DNA from: Stenotrophomonas sp. 704A1
GTDB lineage: Bacteria > Pseudomonadota > Gammaproteobacteria > Xanthomonadales > Xanthomonadaceae
Length of the DNA: 64,000 nucleotides
Direction of reading: 5' to 3'
NCBI RefSeq assembly: GCF_030549525.1
Contig: NZ_CP130831.1
Coordinates: 893,501-957,500, forward strand
The stretch's first letter is position 1. Every line of letters starts with the position of its first letter. Shown here piece after piece: positions 16,261 to 26,053 of the stretch. The position numbers and the translations under genes are program-made. Below the pieces are notes generated by a model. That model saw only the letters and a program-made list of their open reading frames with translations. It did no database searches and had not been told where the DNA came from.

Positions 16261-17883
16261 TCACGGATCGCCGGATTCGATCAGGGCGTCGGTGTCGAAG
16301 TGCGGTGGGCGCCGCGCGCGGGTCCGCTGCTCATAGGCGTAGGCCATTTCGATCAGCTTCGGCTCGCTCCAGGCGGTGCCCATGAACAGCAGGCCGGCCG
16401 GCAGCCCGTCGATCTGCCCCATCGGCACGGTCAGGCTGGGGTAGCCGGCCACGGCGGCGACGCTGTAGCTCTCGCCGGGGAAGTCATCGCCGGTGCTGCG
16501 CAGTGGCCACGCTATTCCGGTGGTGGGGGCGATCAGGGCATCCAGCTGCTGTGCCGCCAGTGCGGCGTCGATGCCGTCAGGGCCGGCCAGCCGGCGAGCG
16601 TCGCTGCGCGCGCGGATGTAGGCCGGATCGGCCAGGCCGGGCGTGGCCTCCGCTTCCAGCAGCAGCTCCTGGCCGAACAGGCCCAGTTCCTGGCCAGGGT
16701 GGGCCTCATTGAAGGCGATCAGTTCGGCCAGGCTGCGCAGGGGCGCCCGATAGGTGGCGAAATAGCGCTCCAGCCCGGCCTTGAATTCGTACAGCAGGAC
16801 CGTACGCTCGGCATCGGCCCAGGCCCCCTGGTTGGGCAGTTCCACCGGCACCACCACCGCGCCGGCCCGGCGCAGTTCGGCCACGGCCTGTTGAACCAGG
16901 GGCGGCATGCCACGGTACTTGAGCAATGGCGTCTGCAGCAGGCCCAGCCGCTTGCCGCGCAGGCCCTGCATGTCCAGGCGCGCGGTGTAGTCGTAGACCG
17001 CGCGCCCGGGCATGGTTGCCGTGGCCGGGTCGGCGTCATCGCGTCCGGCGATGGCGGTCAGGACGGCGGCGGCATCGGCCACGCTGCGTGCCATCGGCCC
17101 GGCGGTGTCCTGGCTGAAGGAGATCGGGATGATCCCTTCGCGGCTGACCAGGCCGACCGTCGGCTTCAGCCCGACCACGCCGTTGATCGCCGCCGGGCAG
17201 ACGATGCTGCCGTCGGTTTCGGTGCCGATCGCCACGGCCGCCAGGTTGGCGGCCACGGCCACCGCGCTGCCGCTGCTGGATCCGCAGGGCGAATGGCTGA
17301 GCCGGTAGGGGTTGCGGGTCTGGCCGCCGCGCGCGCTCCAGCCGGAAATGGAATCGTTGCCGCGGAAGTTGGCCCACTCGCTCAGGTTGGTCTTGCCCAG
17401 CACCACCGCACCGGCTTCGCGCAGGCGCTGCACCAGATAGGCATCGCCGGGCCGGAAGCCCTGCAGGGCCAGCGACCCGGCGCTGGTGGCCATTGGCGCT
17501 GCGTTGATGTTGTCTTTCAGCAGCACCGGAATGCCGTGCAGTGGGCCGCGCAGGCGGCCGGCGCGGCGTTCACGGTCGCGCTCGGCGGCGTCCTTCAGCG
17601 CATCGGGATTGAGCTCGATCACCGCGCGCAGGCGCGGCCCGGCGCGGTCCAGCGCAGCGATGCGCTTGAGGTAGGCCGCGGTGAGGGTGCTGCTGTCCAG
17701 TTCACCGGCAACCATCCGGGCCTGCAGGTCGGACAGTTCGGTTTCGGCGTAGGGGAAGGGCACGTTGCTGCTCGTCGGTTCGCCGGCGTGGGCGGTAGGC
17801 GTGGCCGGGCTGCAGCCAGCGGCAAGCGCCGCAGGCAGCGCGGCGATCAGGCACGACAGGAGGGGCGGCAGGGACAGGCGCAT
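16261..17883 (-). CDS. amidase-signature lipoprotein
   Basis: 540 residues. A lipoprotein signal ends LAAGC, so the enzyme is probably anchored on the periplasmic face of a membrane. The amidase signature is complete: catalytic Lys in VLLKDNIN, and the Gly/Ser-rich SPCGSSSGSAVAVAAN with Ser-cisSer, followed by GTETDGSIVCPA. Family members hydrolyse amide bonds; the substrate cannot be read from sequence. Starts further upstream add an Arg-rich leader and are unlikely. The next gene (17925-18392) is 41 nt upstream on the same strand. Confidence 0.92.
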   Translation of the reverse strand: MRLSLPPLLSCLIAALPAALAAGCSPATPTAHAGEPTSSNVPFPYAETELSDLQARMVAGELDSSTLTAAYLKRIAALDRAGPRLRAVIELNPDALKDAAERDRERRAGRLRGPLHGIPVLLKDNINAAPMATSAGSLALQGFRPGDAYLVQRLREAGAVVLGKTNLSEWANFRGNDSISGWSARGGQTRNPYRLSHSPCGSSSGSAVAVAANLAAVAIGTETDGSIVCPAAINGVVGLKPTVGLVSREGIIPISFSQDTAGPMARSVADAAAVLTAIAGRDDADPATATMPGRAVYDYTARLDMQGLRGKRLGLLQTPLLKYRGMPPLVQQAVAELRRAGAVVVPVELPNQGAWADAERTVLLYEFKAGLERYFATYRAPLRSLAELIAFNEAHPGQELGLFGQELLLEAEATPGLADPAYIRARSDARRLAGPDGIDAALAAQQLDALIAPTTGIAWPLRSTGDDFPGESYSVAAVAGYPSLTVPMGQIDGLPAGLLFMGTAWSEPKLIEMAYAYEQRTRARRPPHFDTDALIESGDP

Positions 17884-17924
17884 GGGGCGGCTTCGACGGC
17901 TCCGATCCCCAGTGTAGCGGTTGC

Positions 17925-18392
17925 TCAGGGGTGGCGCTTGCGCAGGTCGCGCGCCAGCACGTAGACCACGATCAGGTTGACCACCAGGACGCTCCACGAG
18001 GCCCAGCCGGGATGGCGCACGATCGCGTAGACGTCGAAGGGCAGGTACAGCGCTGCGGTCAGGCAGCCGAGCCACGAGGCCCAGGCCCTGGCCCGCCAGA
18101 GGCCCCAGGCTTCGACCAGGTGCAGCAGGCCGTAGCCGACCATCGCCGCGGCGGCCAGGTGCACCGCATCGGGGCTGATCATGTTCAACAGCGAGGGCAG
18201 GGTGCCGTGATCCGGGTCCAGGCTGAAACGCCGGATCAGGGCATTGACGCCGTCGCGAAGCGGTTGCGGGCCGAGGATTTCCAGCCCGGTGGCCGCCAGC
18301 AACGCCAGCATCGCCTTGCTCGCTTCGAGCAGGGCGATGACATGGAGGCCCGGATGCCGGTGTGGATCCGGGTTGTAGCCGTTCTGGCTCAC
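17925..18392 (-). CDS. DUF2127-type small membrane protein
   Basis: 155 residues with about four hydrophobic helices. The pattern GLHVIALLEASKAMLALLAA near the start, then AVHLAAAAMVGYGLLHLVEA and YLPFDVYAIVRHP, matches the DUF2127 family as I remember it. The function is unknown. It lies between typA and the amidase gene on the same strand, 11 nt from the typA stop, so it is probably read from the typA promoter. Confidence 0.75.
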   Translation of the reverse strand: MSQNGYNPDPHRHPGLHVIALLEASKAMLALLAATGLEILGPQPLRDGVNALIRRFSLDPDHGTLPSLLNMISPDAVHLAAAAMVGYGLLHLVEAWGLWRARAWASWLGCLTAALYLPFDVYAIVRHPGWASWSVLVVNLIVVYVLARDLRKRHP

Positions 18393-18403
18393 GGGTCGCT
18401 GGC

Positions 18404-20251
18404 TCAGCCGCCGCGCGAAGCCTTCTTGCGGTCGCTTTCGGTCAGGAACTTCTTGCGCAGACGGATCTCCTTCGGGGTGATCTCGACCAGCTCGTCGTCT
18501 TCGATGAAGTCCAGGGCCTGTTCCAGCGAGTACTTGATCGCCGGAGTCAGCTGGATCGCATCGTCCTTGCCCGAAGCGCGCATGTTGGTCAGCGGCTTGG
18601 TCTTGATCGCGTTGACGGTCAGGTCGTTGTCCTTGGAGTGGATGCCGACCAGCTGACCTTCGTACACGTTGTCGCCTTCAGCAGCGAACAGCTTGCCGCG
18701 CTCCTGCAGCGGGCCCAGCGAGTAGGCCGGCGTGGTGCCCGGCGCATTGGCGATCATCACGCCGTTGATGCGCTTGGCGATCGCGCCCTGTTCCTTCGGA
18801 CCGTAGTGGTCGAACACGTGGAACAGCAGGCCCGAGCCCTGGGTGAGGGTCTTGAACTCGTTCTGGAAACCGATCAGGCCACGGGCCGGGATCTGGTATT
18901 CCAGGCGCACACGGCCCTTGCCGTCCGATTCCATGTTCTTCAGCTGGCCCTTGCGGGTGCCCAGCTTTTCCATCACGCCGCCCTGGTGGACTTCTTCGAT
19001 GTCCACGACCAGCTGCTCGATCGGCTCCATCTGCTGGCCGTCGATTTCCTTGATGATCACTTCCGGACGCGACACGGCCAGCTCGTAGCCTTCGCGACGC
19101 ATGTTCTCGATCAGCACCGACAGATGCAGTTCGCCACGGCCGGAGACCAGGAACTTGTCGGCGTCTTCCAGCTGCTCGACCTTCAGCGCGACGTTGTGGA
19201 CCTTTTCACGGTCCAGGCGGTCCTTGATCTGGCGGCTGGTCAGGAACTTGCCACCGGACAGGTCCTTGTTGCCGGCGAACGGCGAGTTGTTGACCTGGAA
19301 GGTCATCGAGATGGTCGGCTCGTCGACGGTCAGTGCCGGCAGCGCTTCGGGGGTGTCCGGGGCGCAGATGGTGTCGGAGATGGTCAGCTCCTGGATGCCC
19401 GAGATGGCGACGATGTCGCCGGCCTCGGCCGAATCCTGCTCGATGCGCTCCAGGCCGAGGAAGCCCAGCACCTGCAGCACCTTGCCGTTGCGCTTCTTGC
19501 CTTCACGGTCGATGACCGCGACCTGCATGTTCTTCTTCAGGGTGCCGCGCTGGATGCGGCCGATGCCGATCACGCCCACGAAGTTGTTGTAGTCCAGCTG
19601 GCTGATGCGCATCTGGAACGGACCTTCCGGGTCCACTTCCGGCTTCGGCGCGTGCTGCATGATCGCTTCGTACAGCGGGGTCATGTCGCCGTCACGCACG
19701 GTGTCTTCCAGGCCGGCATAGCCGTTCAGGGCCGAGGCGTAGACGATCGGGAAGTCCAGCTGTTCGTTGGTGGCGCCGAGCTTGTCGAACAGGTCGAACA
19801 CCTGGTCGATCACCCACTCCGGGCGCGAACCCGGGCGGTCGACCTTGTTGACCACGACGATCGGCTTGAAGCCCATCGCGAAGGCCTTCTGGGTGACGAA
19901 GCGGGTCTGCGGCATCGGGCCGTCCATCGCGTCGACCAGGATCAGCACGGTGTCGACCATCGACAGCACGCGCTCGACCTCACCGCCGAAGTCGGCGTGG
20001 CCGGGGGTGTCGACGATGTTGATGCGGTTCTTGACGCCGGTCCGCTTGTCTTCCCAGGTGATGGCCGTGTTCTTGGCCAGGATGGTGATGCCGCGTTCCT
20101 TTTCCTGGTCGTTGCTGTCCATCACGCGCTCGGCGAGGACGGTACGCTCGGACAGGGTGCCGGACTGCTTCAGCAGCTGGTCGACCAGGGTGGTCTTGCC
20201 ATGGTCGACGTGGGCGACGATGGCGATGTTGCGAAGATTTTCGATGGACAT
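18404..20251 (-). CDS. typA: ribosome-associated GTPase TypA/BipA
   Basis: 615 residues, close to the family length. The G1 motif AHVDHGKTT is near residue 12, followed by [12 protein letters not shown] (G3) and NKVDRPG (G4), then EF-G-like domains III and V and the BipA-specific C-terminal domain ([20 protein letters not shown]). TypA binds ribosomes and supports 50S assembly and stress or cold growth. The start [12 protein letters not shown] is chosen over longer frames that add unrelated sequence. A perfect TATAAT lies about 47 nt upstream. Confidence 0.97.
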   Translation of the reverse strand: MSIENLRNIAIVAHVDHGKTTLVDQLLKQSGTLSERTVLAERVMDSNDQEKERGITILAKNTAITWEDKRTGVKNRINIVDTPGHADFGGEVERVLSMVDTVLILVDAMDGPMPQTRFVTQKAFAMGFKPIVVVNKVDRPGSRPEWVIDQVFDLFDKLGATNEQLDFPIVYASALNGYAGLEDTVRDGDMTPLYEAIMQHAPKPEVDPEGPFQMRISQLDYNNFVGVIGIGRIQRGTLKKNMQVAVIDREGKKRNGKVLQVLGFLGLERIEQDSAEAGDIVAISGIQELTISDTICAPDTPEALPALTVDEPTISMTFQVNNSPFAGNKDLSGGKFLTSRQIKDRLDREKVHNVALKVEQLEDADKFLVSGRGELHLSVLIENMRREGYELAVSRPEVIIKEIDGQQMEPIEQLVVDIEEVHQGGVMEKLGTRKGQLKNMESDGKGRVRLEYQIPARGLIGFQNEFKTLTQGSGLLFHVFDHYGPKEQGAIAKRINGVMIANAPGTTPAYSLGPLQERGKLFAAEGDNVYEGQLVGIHSKDNDLTVNAIKTKPLTNMRASGKDDAIQLTPAIKYSLEQALDFIEDDELVEITPKEIRLRKKFLTESDRKKASRGG

Positions 20252-20297
20252 ACGAAAGGGGGCCAGTCGGCGCCGGATTTGGAAAAAGAAGTCCAAC

Positions 20298-20326
20298 ATT
20301 ATACGTCGAACTTGACGATTCGCGAA
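20298..20326 (-). promoter_or_regulatory. candidate typA promoter
   Basis: Read on the minus strand, TATAAT (20298-20303) is a perfect -10. The hexamer 17 nt upstream, TTCGCG (20321-20326), is a weak -35. The position is right for a short typA leader. Confidence 0.5.
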
Positions 20327-20490
20327 AACCCGCATGTCAGGCGCGTCAAGGGCCCCATTCAGCCGGCGCCGGGTGGCTGCCCGTCCGTCGCCTGAAGGCC
20401 CGGCCTGCGCCGATCGTCGAAGCCGCCGCCGCCACGGGGGAGGTGTATCCTTATGGGGCTGACTACACACCCCGTTATCCAAGGATCTGC

Positions 20491-20982
20491 ATGTCCCTCA
20501 TCGCCACTTTCGACACCACCCAGGGCCCGATCAAGGTCGAGCTGTTCGCTGACAAGGCGCCGCTGACGGTGGCCAACTTCGTGAACCTGGTCAAGCAGGG
20601 CTTCTATGACGGCCTGATCTTCCACCGCGTGATTCCCGATTTCATGATCCAGGGCGGCTGCCCGCAGGGTCGTGGCACCGGCGGCCCGGGCTACAAGTTC
20701 GAAGACGAGAAGAACGGCGTCAAGCACCAGGTCGGCTCGCTGTCGATGGCCAACGCCGGCCCGAACACCAACGGCAGCCAGTTCTTCATCACCCACATCA
20801 AGACCGACTGGCTGGACGGCAAGCACACCGTGTTCGGCCAGGTCCTGGAAGGCCAGGCGATCGTCGATTCGGTCAAGCAGGGCGATGTGATCCATTCGAT
20901 CACCCTGGAAGGCGACGCCGACGCCGTGCTCGCCGCACAGGCCGACCGCGTGAGCGAGTGGAACAAGATCCTCGCCGCCTGA
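20491..20982 (+). CDS. cytoplasmic peptidyl-prolyl cis-trans isomerase, cyclophilin type
   Basis: 163 residues starting [25 protein letters not shown] sits 5 nt before this ATG, so the longer frame upstream is rejected. Cyclophilin signatures are [19 protein letters not shown], the GTGGPGYKF loop, [19 protein letters not shown] and HTVFGQV. There is no signal peptide, so it resembles cytoplasmic PpiB. It catalyses proline isomerisation in folding proteins. It is divergent from typA and followed by its own terminator. Confidence 0.95.
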   Translation: MSLIATFDTTQGPIKVELFADKAPLTVANFVNLVKQGFYDGLIFHRVIPDFMIQGGCPQGRGTGGPGYKFEDEKNGVKHQVGSLSMANAGPNTNGSQFFITHIKTDWLDGKHTVFGQVLEGQAIVDSVKQGDVIHSITLEGDADAVLAAQADRVSEWNKILAA

Positions 20983-22092
<1,110 letters not shown>

Positions 22093-22130
22093 TGCGGTCG
22101 GTGCCGGCCCCGGCTGGCGCCGCTGCAATG

Positions 22131-22164
22131 AAACGGGGAAGCTTCGGCTTCCCCGTTTCTGTTT
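22131..22164 (+). terminator. strong terminator after mdh
   Basis: AAACGGGGAAGC (22131-22142) pairs with GCTTCCCCGTTT (22147-22158) around a TTCG tetraloop, a perfect 12-bp stem, then CTGTTT. Confidence 0.88.
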
Positions 22165-22181
22165 GAGGGGTTCAGACACTG

Positions 22182-22796
22182 ATGATCCATCTGCACTACA
22201 TCGACGACGCGCTGCTGGTCGCCGAGAAGCCCGCCGGGCTGCTGTCCGTGCCCGGCCGCAGTGCCGGGAACCAGGACTGCGTGGTCGCGCGCCTGCAGCG
22301 GCGGTACCCGGATGCGTTGACCGTGCACCGCCTGGACCAGGTGACGTCCGGCCTGCTGCTGCACGCGCGCGGCAAGGAGATGCAGGTGGCGTTGTCGATG
22401 CAGTTCGAGCAGCGCCGGGTCGGCAAGTGCTACGAAGCGGTCGTGCAGGGCGTGATCGAAAGCGATGCCGGTGAAGTGGACCTGCCGCTGATCGTGGACT
22501 GGCCGAACCGGCCGAAGCAGATGGTCGACCATGAGCGCGGCAAGCCGGCGCTGACGCGTTGGCGCGTGCTGGCCCGCGATGTTGAAGCGCGGCGCACGCG
22601 CGTGGCGCTGGAACCGATCACTGGCCGCAGCCATCAGCTGCGGTTGCACATGGCCAGTCTTGGCCATCCCATCATTGGCGACGTGCTGTATGACGCCGCG
22701 TCGGCGCAGCGGGTGCACCTGCACGCGCGCAGCCTGCGGTTCACCCACCCGGTGACGGGCGAAGCGCTCGCGTTCGAGTCCGCGGTTCCGTTCTAG
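22182..22796 (+). CDS. RluA-family pseudouridine synthase
   Basis: 204 residues. The catalytic motif HRLDQVTSGLLLHARG contains the active-site Asp; GRSHQLRLHMASLGHPIIGD is the second family signature. The short length and lack of an S4 domain resemble E. coli RluA, which modifies 23S rRNA U746 and tRNA U32. The exact target here is not provable from sequence. It lies just after the mdh terminator, so it likely has its own promoter. Confidence 0.9.
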   Translation: MIHLHYIDDALLVAEKPAGLLSVPGRSAGNQDCVVARLQRRYPDALTVHRLDQVTSGLLLHARGKEMQVALSMQFEQRRVGKCYEAVVQGVIESDAGEVDLPLIVDWPNRPKQMVDHERGKPALTRWRVLARDVEARRTRVALEPITGRSHQLRLHMASLGHPIIGDVLYDAASAQRVHLHARSLRFTHPVTGEALAFESAVPF

Positions 22797-22803
22797 GGGT
22801 TCG

Positions 22804-22822
22804 GCAGGGCTTGCAGCCCTGT
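22804..22822 (+). repeat. TGCAGGGC-type hairpin repeat, left end of composite region
   Basis: GCAGGGCT-TGC-AGCCCTGT forms an 8-bp stem with one G-U pair, 7 nt after the pseudouridine synthase stop. It belongs to the same hairpin family as 14799-14819. Confidence 0.55.
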
Positions 22823-22843
22823 ACCCGCAGAATCAACGTCAAC

Positions 22844-23098
22844 GTCAAAAGCGGGCTATCCGTGGGTTGGCGGGACGGTGTCGGATTGCGGGGACGCCGC
22901 AGGTACGTCCCTGTAGGCTTGGCAGCCGCTTGCTCGTGTGCGCGTTCCTGCGCACACGGCAAGACCGGGGTTGGGCGTCCTGCCCAACCCGCCCGAGGCA
23001 TGCCTCGGGCCCATGCGGCTGACACCCCGCACTCCGACACCGCCCCACCTCCGACAGATTCCTGCGATCTTTGAGTAGGTGTCGACCTTGGTCGACAC
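22844..23098. repeat. long composite foldback repeat
   Basis: Two 25-nt arms (22869-22893 and 23025-23049) are inverted copies matching at 22 of 25 positions. Between them are nested perfect palindromes, including GGGTTGGGC/GCCCAACCC (22970s-22991) and CCCGAGGCATGCCTCGGG (22992-23009). Right of the second arm, GTGTCGACC-TT-GGTCGACAC (23079-23098) is another 9-bp stem. The whole is a longer version of the copy at 14847-14922. Confidence 0.75.
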
Positions 23099-23170
23099 AT
23101 CTGTCAGATATCGAAATAAACCTGAGATCAGATCCCGTGCCGTTCCAACAGCGCGCAGGAAACTGTCGAA

Positions 23171-23272
23171 GGCGGGGTGGGTCCGGTTGCGGGAGTGTCC
23201 GCGGCATGGATGCCGCGGCCAAGCCCCCATGGACGGGTTTACGGCGTCTCCCGCAACCGGACCCATCCCGCC
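23171..23272. repeat. second foldback element upstream of prpE
   Basis: Arms 23171-23195 and 23248-23272 are 25-nt inverted copies with one mismatch. The loop holds CCGCGGCAT-GG-ATGCCGCGG. The reverse complement of this element resembles the left part of the element at 22869, sharing the order GGCGGGA, GCGGG, ACGCCG, CGTCC and GGCTTGG, so both belong to one family. Confidence 0.75.
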
Positions 23273-23317
23273 ATCCCGCGGAATGCAGGCTTTCGCTGTT
23301 GCTCTGGCCTCTGCAGG

Positions 23318-23337
23318 TGCAGGGCGGCAGCCCTGCA
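23318..23337 (+). repeat. TGCAGGGC-type hairpin repeat, right end of composite region
   Basis: TGCAGGGC-GGCA-GCCCTGCA, a perfect 8-bp stem. No protein-coding frame is supported between 22797 and 23430; the rest of the region is repeat-derived or featureless up to the prpE start. Confidence 0.55.
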
Positions 23338-23430
23338 GAACAAACCCCCACCCCCTACCAAGGTAGGGCGGCCCGCGCGGCAGCGCCGGACTATCCTCGA
23401 ACCCATGACTTTGTCTGGGAGGGCTGCGTC

Positions 23431-25314
23431 ATGAACTACGAGGAAACCTACCGGCGCTCGATCGACGAGCCGGAGGCGTTCTGGGGTGAGGAAGCCAAGC
23501 GCATCCATTGGCACAAACCGCCACAGCAGGTGCTCGACTACAGCAATCCGCCGTTCCGGCGCTGGTTCGTCGGCGGCGAGACCAATCTCTGCTACAACGC
23601 CGTCGACCGCCATCTGGCCGATCGTGCCGACCAGCTCGCGCTGGTGGCCATCTCCACCGAAACCAACACCACGCGCGAGATCACCTACCGCCAGCTGTAC
23701 CGCGAGGTGAACGATTTCGCAGCCGTGCTCCGGCGCCTGGGCGTGGGGCATGGCGATCGCGTGGTGATCTACATGCCGAACATGGCCGAGGCGGTGTTCG
23801 CCATGCTTGCCTGCGCCCGCATCGGTGCGGTGCATTCGGTGGTGTTCGGTGGCTTCGCCGCGCACAACCTCGCACTGCGCATCGACGACGCCACGCCGAA
23901 GCTGCTGATCGCGGCCGATGCCGGCATGCGCGGTGGCAAGCTTATTCCGTACAAGGCGATGGTCGACGCGGCCTGTGCCGAGGCGAGCCGCCCGCCACCG
24001 CATGTGCTGATCGTCTCGCGCGGGCTGGACCCGGCCGAACCGCGCGTGCCGGGGCGCGACGTGGACTATGCCGCGCTGCGCGCGCAGGTCGGTGAAACCG
24101 ACGTGCCGGTGCAATGGCTGGAGTCCAGCGAGCCCAGCTACCTGCTGTATACCTCCGGTACCACCGGCAAGCCGAAAGGCGTGCAGCGCGATGTCGGTGG
24201 CTATGCGGTGGCGATGGCACAGTCGATGCAGACCGTGTTCGACTGCCAGCCGGGGCAGGTGATGTTCTCCACCTCCGATGTCGGCTGGGCCGTGGGCCAT
24301 TCGTACAACGTGTATGGCCCGCTGATCGGCGGCTGTACCTCGCTGCTGTACGAAGGGCTGCCGACGAATCCGGACCCGGGCATCTGGTGGGCGCTGTGCG
24401 AGCAGTACAACGTGCGCACGATGTTCTCCTCGCCCACCGCCATCCGCGTGCTGAAGAAGCACGATGCGGACTTCATCCACCGTCACGACCTGGATGCGTT
24501 GAAGTACCTGTTCCTGGCCGGCGAGCCACTGGACGAGCCGACCGCGCACTGGATCAGTGACGCGCTGGGCAAGCCGATCATCGACAACTACTGGCAGACC
24601 GAAACCGGCTGGCCGGCGTTGACCCTGCTGCCAGGCCTGGACATGAAGCCGGTCCGCTTCGGTTCGCCCGGTTTTCCCAACCTGGGCTACCGCATGAAGG
24701 TGATCGACGAGAACACCGGTGAGGAAGTGGCCGCCGGGCAGAAGGGCGTGCTGGTGGTGACGCCGCCGCTGCCGCCCGGTTGCATGAGCACGGTGTGGAA
24801 CGACGACAACCGGTTCCTGCAGAGCTATTTCAGCCACTTCAAGGAACTGCTGTACAGCTCGCTGGACTGGGCGATCCGCGATGACGAGGGCTATACCTTC
24901 ATCCTCGGCCGCACCGACGATGTGATCAACGTGGCTGGCCACCGGCTTGGAACCCGCGAGATCGAAGAAGCCATCTCCAGCCATCCGCGCGTGGCCGAGG
25001 CGGCGGTGATCGGGGTCAAGGACGAGCTGAAGGGGCAGGTGCCGCTGGTGTTCGTCACCCTCAAGCAGGGCCTGGACGGCGCGGATCCGGCGCCGGTGGT
25101 GGCCGAGATGATGGCCACGGTGACTGCGTCGCTGGGCGCTGTCGCGCGACCGGCCCACGTGCACGTGGTCAATGCACTGCCCAAGACGCGATCGGGCAAG
25201 CTGCTGCGGCGTTCGCTGCAGGCGCTGGCCGAGCAGCGCGATCCCGGTGATCTGTCGACACTGGATGATCCTGGCGCGCTGGAGGAGATCCGCCGCGCAC
25301 TGGGACGACTGTAG
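23431..25314 (+). CDS. prpE: propionate--CoA ligase (acyl-CoA synthetase)
   Basis: 627 residues of the acetyl-CoA synthetase family. The ATP/AMP motif YTSGTTGKPKGVQRD is near residue 235 and the acyl-adenylate motif DNYWQTETGWP near 385; the acetylatable lysine lies in KTRSGKLLRRS near the C-terminus. The N-terminus YEETYRRSIDEPEAFWGEEA and VFGGFAAHNLALRID are PrpE-like rather than Acs-like. It activates propionate to propionyl-CoA. No prpBCD genes are adjacent. The stop TAG lies in a SMAG repeat. Confidence 0.88.
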   Translation: MNYEETYRRSIDEPEAFWGEEAKRIHWHKPPQQVLDYSNPPFRRWFVGGETNLCYNAVDRHLADRADQLALVAISTETNTTREITYRQLYREVNDFAAVLRRLGVGHGDRVVIYMPNMAEAVFAMLACARIGAVHSVVFGGFAAHNLALRIDDATPKLLIAADAGMRGGKLIPYKAMVDAACAEASRPPPHVLIVSRGLDPAEPRVPGRDVDYAALRAQVGETDVPVQWLESSEPSYLLYTSGTTGKPKGVQRDVGGYAVAMAQSMQTVFDCQPGQVMFSTSDVGWAVGHSYNVYGPLIGGCTSLLYEGLPTNPDPGIWWALCEQYNVRTMFSSPTAIRVLKKHDADFIHRHDLDALKYLFLAGEPLDEPTAHWISDALGKPIIDNYWQTETGWPALTLLPGLDMKPVRFGSPGFPNLGYRMKVIDENTGEEVAAGQKGVLVVTPPLPPGCMSTVWNDDNRFLQSYFSHFKELLYSSLDWAIRDDEGYTFILGRTDDVINVAGHRLGTREIEEAISSHPRVAEAAVIGVKDELKGQVPLVFVTLKQGLDGADPAPVVAEMMATVTASLGAVARPAHVHVVNALPKTRSGKLLRRSLQALAEQRDPGDLSTLDDPGALEEIRRALGRL

Positions 25315-25383
25315 CGCCGGGCCATGCCCGGCGAGCGCGCAGCGCGGTGCATTGGCGAGCCGCCGGGCATGGCCCGGCGCTAC
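25311..25383. repeat. SMAG/REP dimer after prpE
   Basis: Unit 25311-25333 begins GTAGCGCCGGGCC and its inverted partner is 25361-25383. The TAG of the first unit is the prpE stop codon (25312-25314). Confidence 0.88.
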
Positions 25384-25503
25384 CCCGGCAGCGCTGCTGC
25401 AGCGCAGCTTTCTCCCGGCCACCGCTGCGCTAAGCTCGCCGCAGGGGAGCGCGCCGGCAACGGCGCGCATGCGTATCGCATCGCATCGGACAAGGGGGGA
25501 AGC

Positions 25504-26019
25504 ATGGCGCTGCTGCATGCCAAGACGGCCGCTGGCCGCCAGGAAATCGAAGACCGCGCCAGGCGCCTGCCGGCGGCACTGCGCTCGATCCTGTTGATGG
25601 TCGATGGCCATCGCGATGACACCGAATTGCGGGGGCTGCTGGAAGGCCTGCGCGCGCCACCCGATGCTCTGCAGCAGCTGGCAGCGCAGGGCCTGATCGA
25701 AGTGATCGGCGGCAGCGCCGACATCGTACCGAGCCGCGGCATCAGCGCCGGCCGCGAACAGGATCCGGCGTTGTACCAGCAGCTGTACGACGCGATGAGC
25801 GAGGCGGTGCGGCGCCACCTCGGCCTGAAGGGCTATTTCATGCAGCTGAAGATCGAGCGCTGCAGCGATGCGATCACCCTGGAGCGCTTGTGCCCGGAAA
25901 TGATCGCGGCGATCGGCAGGGCGCGCAGCCCGGCGCTGGCACAGCGCTGGTGGCAGGAGGTGCAGGACACGCTGGCGACTTCGGCACCTGCGGTCGTGCA
26001 GAGCGGATCGGCAGCGTAA
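25504..26019 (+). CDS. hypothetical protein upstream of the SUFU gene
   Basis: 171 residues, start ATG 25504 with a GGGGGA site 5 nt before it. No signal peptide or membrane segment. The N-terminal 80 residues (HAKTAAGRQEIEDRARRLP, then LRSILLMVDGHRDDTELRGL) read like a small helical, possibly winged-helix, domain that I have seen in other proteobacterial proteins but cannot name. The C-terminal half (QQLYDAMSEAVRRHLGLKGY) is helical. It is 34 nt upstream of the SUFU gene on the same strand, so the two are probably co-transcribed. Function unknown. Confidence 0.75.
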   Translation: MALLHAKTAAGRQEIEDRARRLPAALRSILLMVDGHRDDTELRGLLEGLRAPPDALQQLAAQGLIEVIGGSADIVPSRGISAGREQDPALYQQLYDAMSEAVRRHLGLKGYFMQLKIERCSDAITLERLCPEMIAAIGRARSPALAQRWWQEVQDTLATSAPAVVQSGSAA

Positions 26020-26053
26020 AGTGGGCGGTTCCGTTACCGACCAGGAGCCCCAC

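Noticed and set aside
18362..20395. 677-codon plus-strand frame opposite typA
   Set aside because: Antisense shadow of typA; composition is Val/Leu/Gln/His-rich without a recognisable domain.
22797..23430. CRISPR array or attachment site in the repeat-rich gap
   Set aside because: The repeats are palindromic, irregular in spacing and lack uniform repeat-spacer units; no cas or integrase gene is present.
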